From Hydractinia symbiolongicarpus (Eukaryota; Cnidaria; Hydrozoa; Anthoathecata; Hydractiniidae), in contig NC_079879.1 in assembly GCF_029227915.1 (NCBI RefSeq), positions 10,168,001 to 10,232,000 on the forward strand: a stretch of 64,000 bases of DNA, in the 5' to 3' direction. The stretch's first letter is position 1. Every line of letters starts with the position of its first letter. The position numbers and the translations under genes are program-made. Positions 47,405 to 59,357 of the stretch are shown piece after piece. Under the pieces are notes generated by a model. It made no database searches, was not told where the DNA came from, and saw nothing but the letters and a program-made list of their open reading frames with translations.

Positions 47405-48959
47405 TTCATTAGATTTTTAATTACCTCTGCATTTTTATTATGGAATTTTTATCGCTTTAATGGAAGTTTCTCATTTCATTGAAGTTTAAAAATCTAGAGT
47501 TAACATCAAATTTTGTTCGTATGGATTACTATTTTTTCTTTTCTTTTTACAGTTTATGACATTAATTATGGCGTTTTGGGATGTTTTTAGTAATTCTGCG
47601 ACATTGATAATGATTGCATTTCGCGAGACAAATGATTGCGATTTTGTGCAAAAACCGCATGAATTTATGTTCGCAATAATTTATATTACAATAGTTTGTG
47701 TCTCCAACAATTTATGTCCTAAATGTATTAAACAACAAATGGCAAAAAACACGTATAAGTAAGCGACAAAAAAAATTCTACAAGAGATTTTAAAATAACA
47801 TGGCGTAAATAAAATTATTTGAAATATTGATGCTATTTTTTACATGTAAAATTTGTGTTGGCTATATATATATACAATAAATGAGTCTATAAATCAGAAA
47901 CTGATAAAAAATAGTCGACAATATGGAAAATGAAGAGAAAATATTAAATACATGTTAGTGATATTTCTTCTTATCTGTTTTTGCAATATTTTGCAGCTAC
48001 ACTTTGTTTTCTTTCTAAAATAAAATCAAGCAGTTAGCTAAGACAGGCAGTGGATTTTTGGATTTTATTTGCAGCTGCTTCATCCTGAAATAATAAATAT
48101 TTGTCAAGCAAAGCTGGAACCTCAAACCCTCATCTTCGGTTAACCCAACATCTACATTGTCTCCATCATCAGTCTTGTTTAAATTTGCTAACTGATCTTC
48201 AGCCAGAAAACTTTCTTCGACGGTTTACACTGAATTGTCAACATATCAGAAATGAATTGATTCCTGTTGGTATTATATCGGACCAATAACTTTTAATTCA
48301 TTCAAGGTTTTGTCAAACTTGCTCTGCCTATAAAAAGCAATAGTCCAAGTTACACGGAATTAATTAGTTATCTAGTTCAATTAATTAATGTGTTTAATTA
48401 ATTAATCTGTAGTGTGATCACGGAAGTTTTCAAATAATTAATCTTTATCTGATGAATCCATGCAATGAATCAAAAAGATTCGTTGCATGAAGTAATTAAT
48501 CTATATATTTTACTGAATTTGCACATGGTCACCATAACACATGTTAACACACTTTGAGAATTGATCTATTTTAACAGCATCTGAAGGTAAGCAATAGGAA
48601 CTGGAGGTTAGTAGAAACGACTCTGTTTTGTTCGATTCTCGTAGACCTTGCGAAAAATTTCATGGTCACTTTCATAAACGAAAAAGGTTTTTAAAACCAT
48701 CATAGCAAAAATTGAAAGCGCAAATTATTTAATTATTATATTGTTGCGACGTAGATGTCCATGTTCTAATAAAAGAGCAAACTGACTTCTGTTATCAGAA
48801 ATGCACTGACTTTTGTTATGAAAAAGAAGAAGCTTATACACCGAATATCTGATAAACGGGACAGCTTCGACACAATGGACTGTTCATAATCGGAAAAAAA
48901 ATAGTTCAATACTTTGTGGTAAAAATATAGCTTTTTCGTAAACCGTCACTTCTTCATGT
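47405..48959. other. Non-coding stretch
   Basis: No gene seen. Words from the 42-bp repeat ('attgcgattttg', 'gcgacat') persist to about 47700, suggesting that the array has decayed on its right side. Confidence 0.4.
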
Positions 48960-49266
48960 TTTACATCTAACAAACATATTTAAGCAAAATGATTGCGTAT
49001 CTAAAATGGTATGAGATGCTGGTAAAGAACTGTTTGGGTGTATCCATCCAACTTAACCGTTTAATGTATTGGATACCAGTTGTATTCCTTTAGATATCTC
49101 TTTGCCTCAAACTATTTATCACAGTTGTTTAAGGGTAAAATTTTCTATCATCAATAACAACATACTCTGGAAAATCTGCCTCCACTTGTTCACAACAACG
49201 TTCATGTTAAAGCGTTTAAAAAAAAGGATATGCAATGCATTTTTTAGATTCAAATTGTAACTATTG

Positions 49267-50154
49267 CTAACGATTTGTCAACATTGAAGTGTAAATTTGA
49301 AGCCTAATCTTTTTAAGTAATGTCATTCGCACCTGCGGGGACAGGAATATGTAAATAATGGCATCAGAAGCATACGCAATGCAGTAACTTATTCCAAACA
49401 AATCGTGGACAATTGAAGATACGTCAATGTCTTGAAGATACAGGTAGAAGTATATTTGATCTGGTAATACCATGAAAAAAAGAAATGTCAATATGATTAA
49501 TGTTGGCACATAAAGCCTTTTTGGTTTTTTGACGACTACGTTATTGTTTGAATTTTCATATGTTCTAGATGAAAAATCTGGTGCTGAAGAAGAGGTACTG
49601 GCCGTATGTATCACTCGACGACTTTGACGTAATTTCATAAATAGATACACGTAGGTAAATACAATAGCTACCATGCATAAAATCTCGCATCCCGGATAGA
49701 CATACAACGAGCTGATGAGGTATACCATATTAGAATTCGACGGTATAAATAAAACTATAACAAGGCAAAACAATGTGCTGAGACCCCATATTAATCCCAT
49801 TATGTACTTTGTTTTGGTGGAATTCCATATTACTGGATAGCGAATGTTGAGATAAAACTCACAAAATCGATCAATAGTCAATGCTAACATCATAAAGTAA
49901 TATAACGTAGAGAATCCAGTGTTTTTCAATGCAAACACATAAAATGCTGCTGTGTCTGCGTTGAGATATGTCCAAACATGTTTCAGGGCACCACTTAGGC
50001 ACAGCAGAACTTCTGATAAACTTAAATGAGTTAGCAAAAGTTTTTGATTTTCATTATTGTAACGTGAATTTTGAAGAAGATATAAACCGAGAATATGCAA
50101 TAGCATAGCAAATAGACGTCCAACAAATTCAATGTTCACCAAACTACCAGTCAT
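49267..50154 (-). CDS. Rhodopsin-like seven-transmembrane receptor (member 3)
   Basis: This is a 295-residue intronless frame with seven hydrophobic segments. It shares with members 2 and 4 the helix 2 HLSLSEVLL, TIDRF after helix 3, VLPDQIYFYLYL in helix 6 and SDAIIYIF in helix 7. It differs from the others in the N-terminus (MTGSLVNIEFVGRLFA) and at scattered positions, with most change in the third inner loop. The tail is slightly longer (MLTNR). The frame has no defect, and changes cluster in loops rather than helices, which suggests that function is kept. Signalling partner and ligand are unknown. Confidence 0.85.
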   Translation of the reverse strand: MTGSLVNIEFVGRLFAMLLHILGLYLLQNSRYNNENQKLLLTHLSLSEVLLCLSGALKHVWTYLNADTAAFYVFALKNTGFSTLYYFMMLALTIDRFCEFYLNIRYPVIWNSTKTKYIMGLIWGLSTLFCLVIVLFIPSNSNMVYLISSLYVYPGCEILCMVAIVFTYVYLFMKLRQSRRVIHTASTSSSAPDFSSRTYENSNNNVVVKKPKRLYVPTLIILTFLFFMVLPDQIYFYLYLQDIDVSSIVHDLFGISYCIAYASDAIIYIFLSPQVRMTLLKKIRLQIYTSMLTNR

Positions 50155-51014
50155 TATAAAATATTTTTAAATTACAAACTTAACAACACATTTTCTACTT
50201 CTTTTATGTTAAATGCTAACTATTATTAACTGTGAGAAAAGCTTCGTTGCAACAGTCCAGTATTTTATCAATAAAATATTATTTGTGAATTTTTTTTTTT
50301 TTGATATACAATATACAAATGTACATGCGTAAAATATTAACGATCTGTATTATTTGAAGAACAAATTAGTAAACGATGGTTTCAAGAGCCTTTTACCCAC
50401 GCAATGCAGATATTCACATAGTAACCCAAATAAAACTTGAATAATAGAAACCTGGACGTAAATATTGCGGCGTTTTATAATTTCTTTACAACAAAAAATT
50501 AAAGTATTAATAATAATGGTTTCTGAGAAAATTCAAGAATTAGGAACATCAGGGACAATGTTGTGTCCCCTACCTTAAGGACCAGGTATAGTCAGAAAGT
50601 TAAACGTTTAAGCGTGTCTACTTTATGAATTTTAGATGGTAAAATGAAGTTGTGAAAGAGTAGGAATGTTTGGTTGTGGCACCCCCAAACTCCGTGAGAA
50701 TGGATTCTGCTCAAAGGAGCTATAGACAGTTCTTGATGTACCAAGGTGATAAATTTGTAATATAAAAATTGCTAAAACAGAAAAAGCTCTGGATTTCAGT
50801 CGAATGAAATTTTAATAAAAAGCTACAAGTGAAGAAATTAAAATAAGATATTTGAATTTCCGCGCCCGAAGGCGTAGGAAATTCTTTAAAACCGTCGTTT
50901 TTTTCTTTCGGAGCATTTTTTAAGAAAAAATCGACCCTGGGATTTCACGTTTCTCCGTCACAGATGTAAACTTCGTACCCAAGCTCCTTAACTACTGGAA
51001 AGTCTCGTATTGAC

Positions 51015-51465
51015 GTTTCAGGCCAAAATTGGTATTTGTTTTCGACAAAATTTGGCACAGTTAACAAAAAAGGTATGCTGAACATAATGGTGACATAATA
51101 ATTTTGATTTTTTCACCTAAATGTCATTTTAGGCCAAAATTGGTCCAAAAATTAGAACTACTTTATTTTCAACAAAATTTGGCACAGTTAACAAATAAAG
51201 TATGCTGAACATGATGGTGACATCAAAATTTTGATTTCTTGTTACCAAAATGTCATTTTAGGCCAAAATTGGTCCAAAAATTAAAACTACTTCATTTTTA
51301 ACAAAAATTGGCAGAGTTAACAAAAAAAGTATGTTGAAAATGATGGTGATACAAATGTTTAATTTTTTGTCACCAAAATGTCATTTCAGGCCAAAATTTA
51401 TCCAAAAATTAAAACTGCTCTATTTTCGACAAAAATTGACACAGTTAATAAAAAAGTATTTTGGT
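51015..51465. repeat. Tandem repeat, about four units of 111-129 bp
   Basis: GGCCAAAATTGG-like words recur at 51021, 51132, 51261 and 51389, each followed by 'aacaaaatttggcacagttaacaaa' and 'tgctgaacatgatggtgac'-like text. It sits between 'ccgcgcccgaaggcgtaggaaatt' (about 50860) and 'gcgcgcggaaattcttagagc' (about 51467), which may be the ends of one repeat unit. Confidence 0.8.
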
Positions 51466-51960
51466 AGCGCGCGGAAATTCTTAGAGCCCCCAGGGCTTCT
51501 TGTTCTAATTTAAAAATAAATCATTTGAGTTTTTGAACAGGTTTGATTGATGCAATTCAATTCACGAATTCACTAAACAATAGCAAATAAATATAATACA
51601 AATTTAAGTATTAAGTGAAAGAGTGTTGCGAACGCCATAAAAAATACATTTACTCCCCTGGTGCTCAGATGTTTTGGTTGTACGAGTTGATAGGGTTGAA
51701 CATTTCACACATTTATTTGAACACTCGCATATCTCTATGTTCATAATACACGTATACTGTCTGTCTGTGCGTGCGATAAAATTCATGCTAAGGCGACGCG
51801 TCATTAACCAATCAAAAGCCTGATTTTTATGAATAACCAATCAGCAAGTTTTTCACGTCCACAACATACCAGTTTTTCACGACATACCAGCGAAAAAACA
51901 TGAAACAATCAGAGTTAGAGTGATGATAACCATTTTGAAAGCTGTGGTGGAAAAGTTTGG

Positions 51961-52710
51961 AAAATACTTTGCAAGAGATTTTCGTTGCGTGATATAAAAG
52001 TATTTGAAATATTGATGCCTAAATATTCGATGTAAATGCTCGTTCGTCTTATATACACAATAAATAAGTGAAATAATGGATACAGTAATACCCCGATTTT
52101 TCAAAATCCTAAGGGAGTGAGAAAAAGTTCAAAAATTGGCGAATTTAAAAAATCAGAGGTCGAAATATCCGGGGTAAAAATATCCTCGTCCCTGAAACTC
52201 TTTGAGATTAAAACCTCGAAAGTAGCTCCGGTCCCGCGTCTGGTAATGTGATGAAATTCTCATTGTCTAATATTGAGCTTGTTGTATCACGTGGTGGTTG
52301 CTAGCTACACTTTTTTGGAGTTCTCATTTCCATAAAAATATATAAATTGATGTTCCTTTCTGACGTTAAACTATAGGTTTTCATATTTTCTTTTTGGTAA
52401 AAATAAGCTGCATTGAAAAAACTTATATTTAAAAATGGTATGATTTATCATATTTCAGCCAACTTTAAGGCCATAAGCTTTTGCAACTTTAAAGAATTTT
52501 GAGTCGCGAATGTTAATTATTTTGGAGATTCTGAAGTAATCTAGTAAAAGTTTATTTCTGCGAAAACTTTTATATTATTTCATTTGCACTATATACTATA
52601 AGTTTTTTAATGTAAGAACAAAAAACTTGCTTGAAAAAAAACTTTGGTCAAATTATTGGAACTGTAGTGGACAAGATTTTACTAGAACGTGACCAGCGAA
52701 ATACAAAATA
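51961..52710. other. Non-coding stretch
   Basis: No gene seen. 'cagtaataccccgatttttc' at 52085 resembles the end of a pogo-type element without a visible partner. Confidence 0.3.
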
Positions 52711-53253
52711 CAGTTGACTCTCCCTAATTCGAATTCTCACGGGGAAACATTTTTGTTCGAATTATAAAAAGATTCAATCTGTATAAAGTCTCTGTAATTC
52801 CAACTTTCAGCTTCAGAGAGTGAAAATTTGAATTACAAAGAGAAATTACGTTAATTTCAAAATCCAGAAAACATAATTCAAGTTCCATTCAATCTTTATT
52901 TTTTTAGTTTACACAAAAAAGAAACTCTATTTGAAAAACTGTTGAATATTTGATTGCTTTACATTAGTGAGACGATCTCTTTCGACAATACAAGTTGCAT
53001 CACCAAGTCCTTTTCTCAGGTCGACACCAAACGATGTAAAAATGCTGTAATCTTTTACGAATCGAATTAGGGAGAGAATCGTGCTGAAAGGACTGAAAAA
53101 ATGTATAAATTATGAAAGTTTTAAATTAGAGAAATTCGAATTGTAGAAAGTTTTTTATAAAAGCTTCTTAAGGAAAATGGACAATGACTGAGCACTCGTT
53201 CGAATTATAGAAATATTCGAATTATAGAGATTCGAATTAGAGGGGATTAATTG
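52711..53253. mobile_element. Pogo/Tigger-like non-autonomous TA element (543 bp)
   Basis: The left end CAGTTGACTCTCCCTAATTC and the right end (reverse complement CAATTAATCCCCTCTAATTC) are inverted repeats, both followed by GAA. TA flanks each end (52709-52710 and 53254-53255). The interior repeats 'ttcgaatta' words. There is no coding capacity. Confidence 0.75.
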
Positions 53254-53257
53254 TATA

Positions 53258-53935
53258 TCTATATAATACGTCAGTTCTGTGTCTCTGTAACAGGCAAAGT
53301 GGATGTGTTCATTTTCCTTTGATGTTGCCGAAAAATGCATGTCTAATTTGTTAAATTTTCTGACGTTACGGCGCGACGTCAATAACACTATTTTTATGTT
53401 ATATTAAATTAATGAAGCCATTACAGTGCACCTAAAATTTTGAGGCTAAATAAATTGGAAACGAGTTGGTGACGTCAATGATTTTTCACCGTGTGGGTAA
53501 CTTGAGACCACCTAGGACCAATTTGAGTTGATGACGTCATCAATAAACCTTTAAACCCTAATATCTCTGCACTTGCTTGTCACAAGTACATGATCTCTTA
53601 TATATTTTCTTGATCAGTGTTTCAAGATCTACCCGATGAAAGCAAAGTGTATACAAATTTCTAAAAAAAAATTTTGGCTTTTTGACGGGCCATTGCTGAC
53701 GTCAGCAAAATTTTTAAACCCTTATATTTCATTAATCGTTCATCAAAACCACACGATTATATACATTTTCTTGATCAGCAGTGTAAGCTCTACACAATGG
53801 AGGAAAAATAAAAACAAGTTTCTCAATTTATTTATTGTGTATTTGCACTGCTGACGTCAGCAAAAAATCTAAAACAACCTATTTTTCCATTGTCCTTCTG
53901 CCTAAGTGGATTACTCCACGGGTCTTATCGACTAA
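53258..53935 (+). mobile_element. Non-autonomous Helitron-like element, long form (678 bp)
   Basis: It starts TCTATATAATACGTCAG after A (53257) and ends with the hairpin GTGGATTACTCCAC, then GGGTCTTATCGA and CTAA (53932-53935) before T. The interior has three repeated units with 'cttgatcag' and 'gctgacgtcagcaaa'. It is the plus-strand relative of 32061-32795. Confidence 0.7.
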
Positions 53936-54899
53936 TATTTTTTTTTTTCAAAAAGCTGGATTTAAACAGGCAAATAAAAGCACAAATAATTATTTCATAA
54001 AATGAGATTATTTTTCATAGTATTATAAAAGGCACTTCTCAAATTACTTTACAATCATTTGGTCTTTACAATCTATCGGTCAATCGTTACATCATCATGC
54101 TCTAGGCTAGTTTAACAACACAGTTCTCACAGAAATATTTGTCTATGTTTATTTTTTTTAATTTTCGCAACTTTTAAGGAGTTTCTTTTTCAGAAGTATA
54201 TATTTGCAGTAGTAGTTATGCTCATGATGAAAAACATAAAACGGCAATATAATTGATATATAGTTAGCTAGCTAGTTAGTGTGCTAAATCTGTACGCAGC
54301 TAACGTGAGACTTATTTCATTCACTTGCGGAGGCTAGCGTTTATAAATGTATTCCACTGTTGACACAGTTAATCGCAGTATACGTGATTTCTAAACAACA
54401 ATGGGTAACATTTCATGACAAGTCATTCTCTTTAAAGTTCTGAATTAGCTCAGTTAACCTACAATGTTCATATATTACACATATACATACATACAGTACA
54501 TATAACTTAAACTTCTTTCATGAAAGAAGACTTAATTGATTTCATTATAATTAAACACTGAAGAAAAAGAAAATATAATACAAGGATACAGAAGACACAG
54601 GTAGCTCAAATAACACCTAACAAGTTATGTCGGGTTTGTTCTTTAAATATGTCCGCTCTTGATTGGCTTTCTTTGTCCATCCAGAATAAAAAATATTATT
54701 CGCACCAAATAGGCAATTGACATGCACCATTGTGCGTCCCTACAACTCTACCTTCACATGTCCACTGATTAACATATATGTTACAATGTGTCTATAAATA
54801 CATCACCTTGCAATTGTCCGACCTTTCTCTTGTAAGCATACTGATATATAATGAAGTTATTGGATTTAAAATGCAATCATTTCAGATGATTAGGTAAAA
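53936..54899. other. Non-coding stretch
   Basis: It holds the 3' flank of receptor member 4. No gene seen. Confidence 0.35.
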
Positions 54900-55775
54900 T
54901 CATGAAGCATAACTTTGTAGCCTGATCTTTTTTAGTAATGTCATTCGCACCTGCGGAGACATAAATATGTAAACAATGGCATCAGATGCATATGCAATGC
55001 AGTAACTTATTGCAAACAAATCGTGGACAATTGAAGATACGTTAATATCTTGAAGATACAGGTAGAAGTACACTTGATCTGGCAATACCATGAAAATTAC
55101 AAATGTCAGTATGATGAAAGTGGGCACAAAAAGCCTTTTTGATCTTTTCACGCTTGCATTGCTTCTGTTAGATTTGTCTGTCGTTCCTGATGGTAATGAT
55201 TTTGCTGAGGAAGAAATGCTGGCCGAATGTGTTACTCGACGACTTTGACGTAATTTCATAAATAGATACCCGTAAGTAAATACAATAGCCACCATGCATA
55301 AAATCTCGCATCCTGGATAGACATATAACGAACTGATGAGGTATACCATATTAGAATTCGATGGTATATATAAAACTATAACAATGCAAAACGCCGTGCT
55401 TACACTCCAAATCAATCCCATTATATACTTTGTTTTAGTGGAATTCCATATTATTGGATAGCGAATGTTGAGATAAAACTCACAAAAACGATCAACAGTC
55501 AATGCCAACATCATAAAGTAATATAACGTAGAGAATCCAGTGTTTTTCAATGCAAACACATAAAATGCTGCTGTGTCTGCGTTGAGATATGTCAGAACAT
55601 GTTTCAGGGCACCACTTAGGCACAGCAGAACTTCTGATAAACTTAAATGAGTTAGCAACAGTTTTTGATTTTCATTATTGTAACGTGAGTTTTGAAGAAG
55701 ATATAAACCCAGAATATGCAGAAGCATAGCAAGTAGACGTCCAACAAGCTCAATAATCACAGTACTACCAGTCAT
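54900..55775 (-). CDS. Rhodopsin-like seven-transmembrane receptor (member 4)
   Basis: This is a 291-residue intronless frame with seven hydrophobic segments. The first 120 residues or so are the same as member 2. After that it has its own version: GLIWSVSTAFCIVIV in helix 4, a different third inner loop (SASISSSAKSLPSG, then KRSKRLF), VLPDQVYFYLYL in helix 6 and SDAIVYIFMSPQVR in helix 7. The family's altered motifs (Glu2.50, DRF, no NPxxY) are kept. The frame is clean. Its 3' flank is unlike that of members 2 and 3, while about 125 bases of 5' flank are shared with member 2. Confidence 0.85.
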   Translation of the reverse strand: MTGSTVIIELVGRLLAMLLHILGLYLLQNSRYNNENQKLLLTHLSLSEVLLCLSGALKHVLTYLNADTAAFYVFALKNTGFSTLYYFMMLALTVDRFCEFYLNIRYPIIWNSTKTKYIMGLIWSVSTAFCIVIVLYIPSNSNMVYLISSLYVYPGCEILCMVAIVFTYGYLFMKLRQSRRVTHSASISSSAKSLPSGTTDKSNRSNASVKRSKRLFVPTFIILTFVIFMVLPDQVYFYLYLQDINVSSIVHDLFAISYCIAYASDAIVYIFMSPQVRMTLLKKIRLQSYAS

Positions 55776-55901
55776 TATGTGAAAATATTAAGAAGACAAT
55801 GTGAAAGCAATGTTCACGCCCTCTTGCCAGCAGAGATTTTAATACATTGAGCACTGCATTTGAGTAGTATATCAAAAGTATATCAAAAGTATAATTTAAA
55901 A

Positions 55902-58368
55902 GTAAATGTCAAATATTAATGAGAGGTCTTTGTTTCGTTGGGGCATTGCAAATAAGATAACAGTTTTTTTTTAGTTTTGTTAACAGTTTTTAACTTTTAT
56001 TTTAATTTTGACAGAATATATCACACTTTGCTTAACATGCTTTTGGATATTTAAACGGAATACAACTTTGGTCTTCACCTACTAAGTTTTGCGAAAATAA
56101 GACCTACCCGGGCGCGAAAATGTTTATAAAAGTTGTGGTTTGCAATTGATGTCCCTATACCGATCGATGAAGTTTCAGTTGTTTAAGATCGGCCGCTCCT
56201 AATCGTTTTACACAGAATTCCTTTGATGTATTTAAGAAAAAAAAATACACTTTAAGGTGTGAAGAACACTTTTCAAGTAACCCGGCCTGGTGTGTGAATT
56301 ATACTAGAGTAGCTGATTAAAAAAGGGGTCGCATCATAGCTAACTAATTTTCAAATTTCCAACTTTTAAGGAATTTGTTAACATAATAAAAAGGCGGTTA
56401 GTAGCCAGAACGCCCAATGTCACGGTGAAATGAAGACTCCCAGTCTAGTTTTTACTAAAAAAAAGATACTTTTAAGTTTCAATCTTGTCAGGAGATCAAG
56501 AATAGATTGTTAAATTATTATCCCAATAATTATTTTACTACTAGTACAAGTTTCAAAGCGAGCTAAGACTGCTACAGAATACTCAAAAAATTCAGCGAAT
56601 TCAATTCCAATTTTGTAAAGCACATTTTTTCTAATTGATGAGCGAGATGTCCAAGAGATTGTTAGTTTTATAATTAGAATAAAATAGCATATCGGAAGAA
56701 TTAAATATTGCTTTTCTAACATTTATTGATTTTCTTTCTTTTTAACCACGTGGAAACAGCGTTTTTGGGCACTTTATACTTTTATGCAAATACTTTGTAA
56801 ACCCTGTCTGTAATTTTTTTATAGCATTGCATTTTTCAGCCAACGTTTAAACCACGACGTCAGTCAGAGTTGAACGACATATTATGCTACTACTTCAAAA
56901 GAAATAATCAAAATAAGGGGGTTTCTTGCAGTAGTCTTGGTTGCCTTTAGACTCTACAATTTTCCAAATCTTTTATTCACTACGTACGCACATTAATAGG
57001 AAGTAATAGGAAGGTTTTTGCAAAATGGTTTCATATTTTAAATTTCTCCTTTTAAGCCCTCTAGAATCTAAATTAAGGTGTTATAATGAATTGTACCCTG
57101 TTTTATTTTAAATTTAAACTTTTTCAGCAAAAGAATGCTTCTTAGCACGATTTGTCAATTGAAGGTGGATTGTTAAGTACCGGAACTTTTACATGCTTCG
57201 TTTTCTCCCTAACCTATTAGTAGTAATGAGCAGTTTATCGTTAAACCGATTGAAGTGAGTACGGTCAAAATTAGACATGGGCATTTCACCAAGGGGTGCA
57301 TTGGCACGTCTTAATTCTCTTATTAAATACCGAAGTATTATTACCAATAAGAGGACTAGCAATACTTGCTCAAGGTGTGTGTATTAAAAACTGTATATCA
57401 ACGTCTTGTGTAGTCTAAAATTTGTTTTTATTAGTTTATGCTAATATAATAACAAAATCACGAGGTTTTAAATATGCGTGACGAAAATGGAAACCACAGA
57501 AAAACATATTTCATGTTATGTTATTTCTTTTTCGTCCGAAAAATTGAAAAGACAAACATGCAAATGTCACAAATTTTCACCTTAACTTCAAAAACAAAAA
57601 ACAATTTAGATTAGCAGCGAAAGCATTAGCTGTAATCTTTCAGTTAAAGTTTAAGAAATTAATTAGGTAAAAATATGTTATTTCTTTGCTATAGTTGTTA
57701 TATACTTACGATTTTTGCATTTAATTCAGCCAAATGCCTTTTAATAAGAAGTTCATAGTAAAATTCCTACAAGGCTTGTTGATGTACAAGTTCTGGTTTT
57801 GTTTAAAACCTAGGAACTGCTCTGGCTAAACAACTTAGACTTAAATCTATAAAGTCTGACAAGCTACTCACAAAATAACATGACATTTTCTTATATGAGG
57901 AACTTTAAGGCTGTAAAGTAAAGTTACGCCCTGAGACTGAAATAAAAATTGGAGCTGCTTTTACGTGGTAGTGTAGTATGGAGAATTTTTAAGTAAGTAG
58001 CGACCATCGCGCCTGTTGCTGAATGAGGTATGTTAAAGAAGTCAATAATTTTGCACCACCTTACTTCTCTTATTTTTTTAAAAAACTGTAGCAAATTATC
58101 CCCACAAAACTTTTTTTTCTATCAAATATGTATGTTTTTGTGTGAAATGAAATTTATTGTAGATTTCACAGAAAATTTTTTTTGCTTTGAAGTTCTAGAC
58201 GAGATATTTAGATTTCAAAGATCATAGACATTAAGTATACACCAATTTCACCTATAACGTCAAGACAGATGACTATTTATAGACTACGTTTCACGCATAA
58301 ACAAATGTTAGTGTTTATGTTTGTGTTAATTTTTTTACTTAATAATTAGATTTTACATGGATTAACGA
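55902..58368. other. Non-coding stretch
   Basis: No protein gene, RNA gene or clear repeat end recognised in these 2.5 kb. Confidence 0.35.
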
Positions 58369-58372
58369 CTAG

Positions 58373-58640
58373 TCTCTTATAATAACATTATAATTATTTA
58401 ACGCTAATGCTGGATGCGTGTCTGTAACAGCCAAAGTAAATATTTTCTTATCAAATAAAAGATTTAATTCGTTGTGCACAAAATAAAACGAATTACCGTC
58501 CATGGTAATATTAAGTTTAAACACGTTATTGCATTATACTATTAAATTTGAGGCCAAGTAAGTTAAAGACGAGGGAAATTACCAAGGCTCTTTCCAGATG
58601 GGTAACTAGGGACTACCTGAGAGTAGAATTGGGGAAACTC
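58373..58640 (+). mobile_element. Helitron-like element, 5' part, abutting another element's 3' end
   Basis: It starts TCTCTTATAATAACATT directly after CTAG (58369-58372), which follows 'ggattaacga', the worn hairpin and tail of an upstream copy. The interior text 'gtgtctgtaacagccaaag' and 'gggtaactagggactacct' matches the long-form element at 53258. Its 3' end was not found. Confidence 0.5.
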
Positions 58641-59129
58641 CCTACCTGCTTGTTTCAAAGCAGATACATTGATGGAAAAAATAATCTTCGGGTATGACAA
58701 AAGCACTTGATCACATACATAGTTTAGTGTTTCTACCAGTAATGAAAACAGCTTGTCAATTTTCTTCAAACGATTAATTTCTTCTGCTTGGGCTGTTATA
58801 CGTACCATTCAAATATTTTTTAATAATAACCTCACAAGGTCATATGAAAGCATGATAGCAAGATTCCCTAGTCTTTTTTATTGCTTTTTCTACACATTTT
58901 GACACTAATAATTTATAATTAATTAGAATTTATTGAGAAAGAAAAAAGCTGAACGTAAAGAAACGAAATTCAGCCAAGATCATATATAATACATCTATTC
59001 ACAGTTACTCGAAAAACCCTCTCGAGTAAACTCGAATCACTGTGATCTATTAGAACTTATGTATTTTTATGTTAGAATTTTTTTAAGTTATTGGGGGATA
59101 ATGTGTGTTTTCATTGGCTAAATATAGTT
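58641..59129. other. Non-coding stretch left of the Penelope-like element
   Basis: No gene seen. Confidence 0.3.
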
Positions 59130-59357
59130 TATAAATAAAATAACCAGAAGCTTAATCATTGTGAAAATCAGAGGGATGTAAAACGATTTTCTTTAAAAAC
59201 TTTATATTCGTCTACACATTCCAGTAGACATCATCAGAGTGTATATTTTTTTACAAATTAAAAGTTAAAATGTTACAGTAAGTAAGCGTTTCTTTGGATA
59301 CATATATGTTATATAAAAACAGTAATAAAAAATAACAACCTAATTCAACAATTTCAA
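59130..59357 (-). repeat. Penelope-like element, left terminal repeat
   Basis: Read on the minus strand it contains the end of the coding frame (stop at 59340-59342), then non-coding sequence with CTGATGA and a short hairpin (59211-59237). It is inverted relative to 61575-61802. Confidence 0.85.

Larger units (their letters stand above)
48960..51960. repeat. Segmental duplication carrying receptor member 3
   Basis: This is the counterpart of 43500-46250. Shared flank text includes 'gtattggatacca', 'aacaacatactctggaaaat' and, upstream of the gene, 'aaccaatcagcaagttttt' and 'acgacataccagcg'. Confidence 0.75.

Noticed and set aside
47183-47420. Open frames on both strands over the 42-bp tandem array
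   Set aside because: They encode only the repeat unit and stay open because its length is a multiple of three; no start context or conservation.
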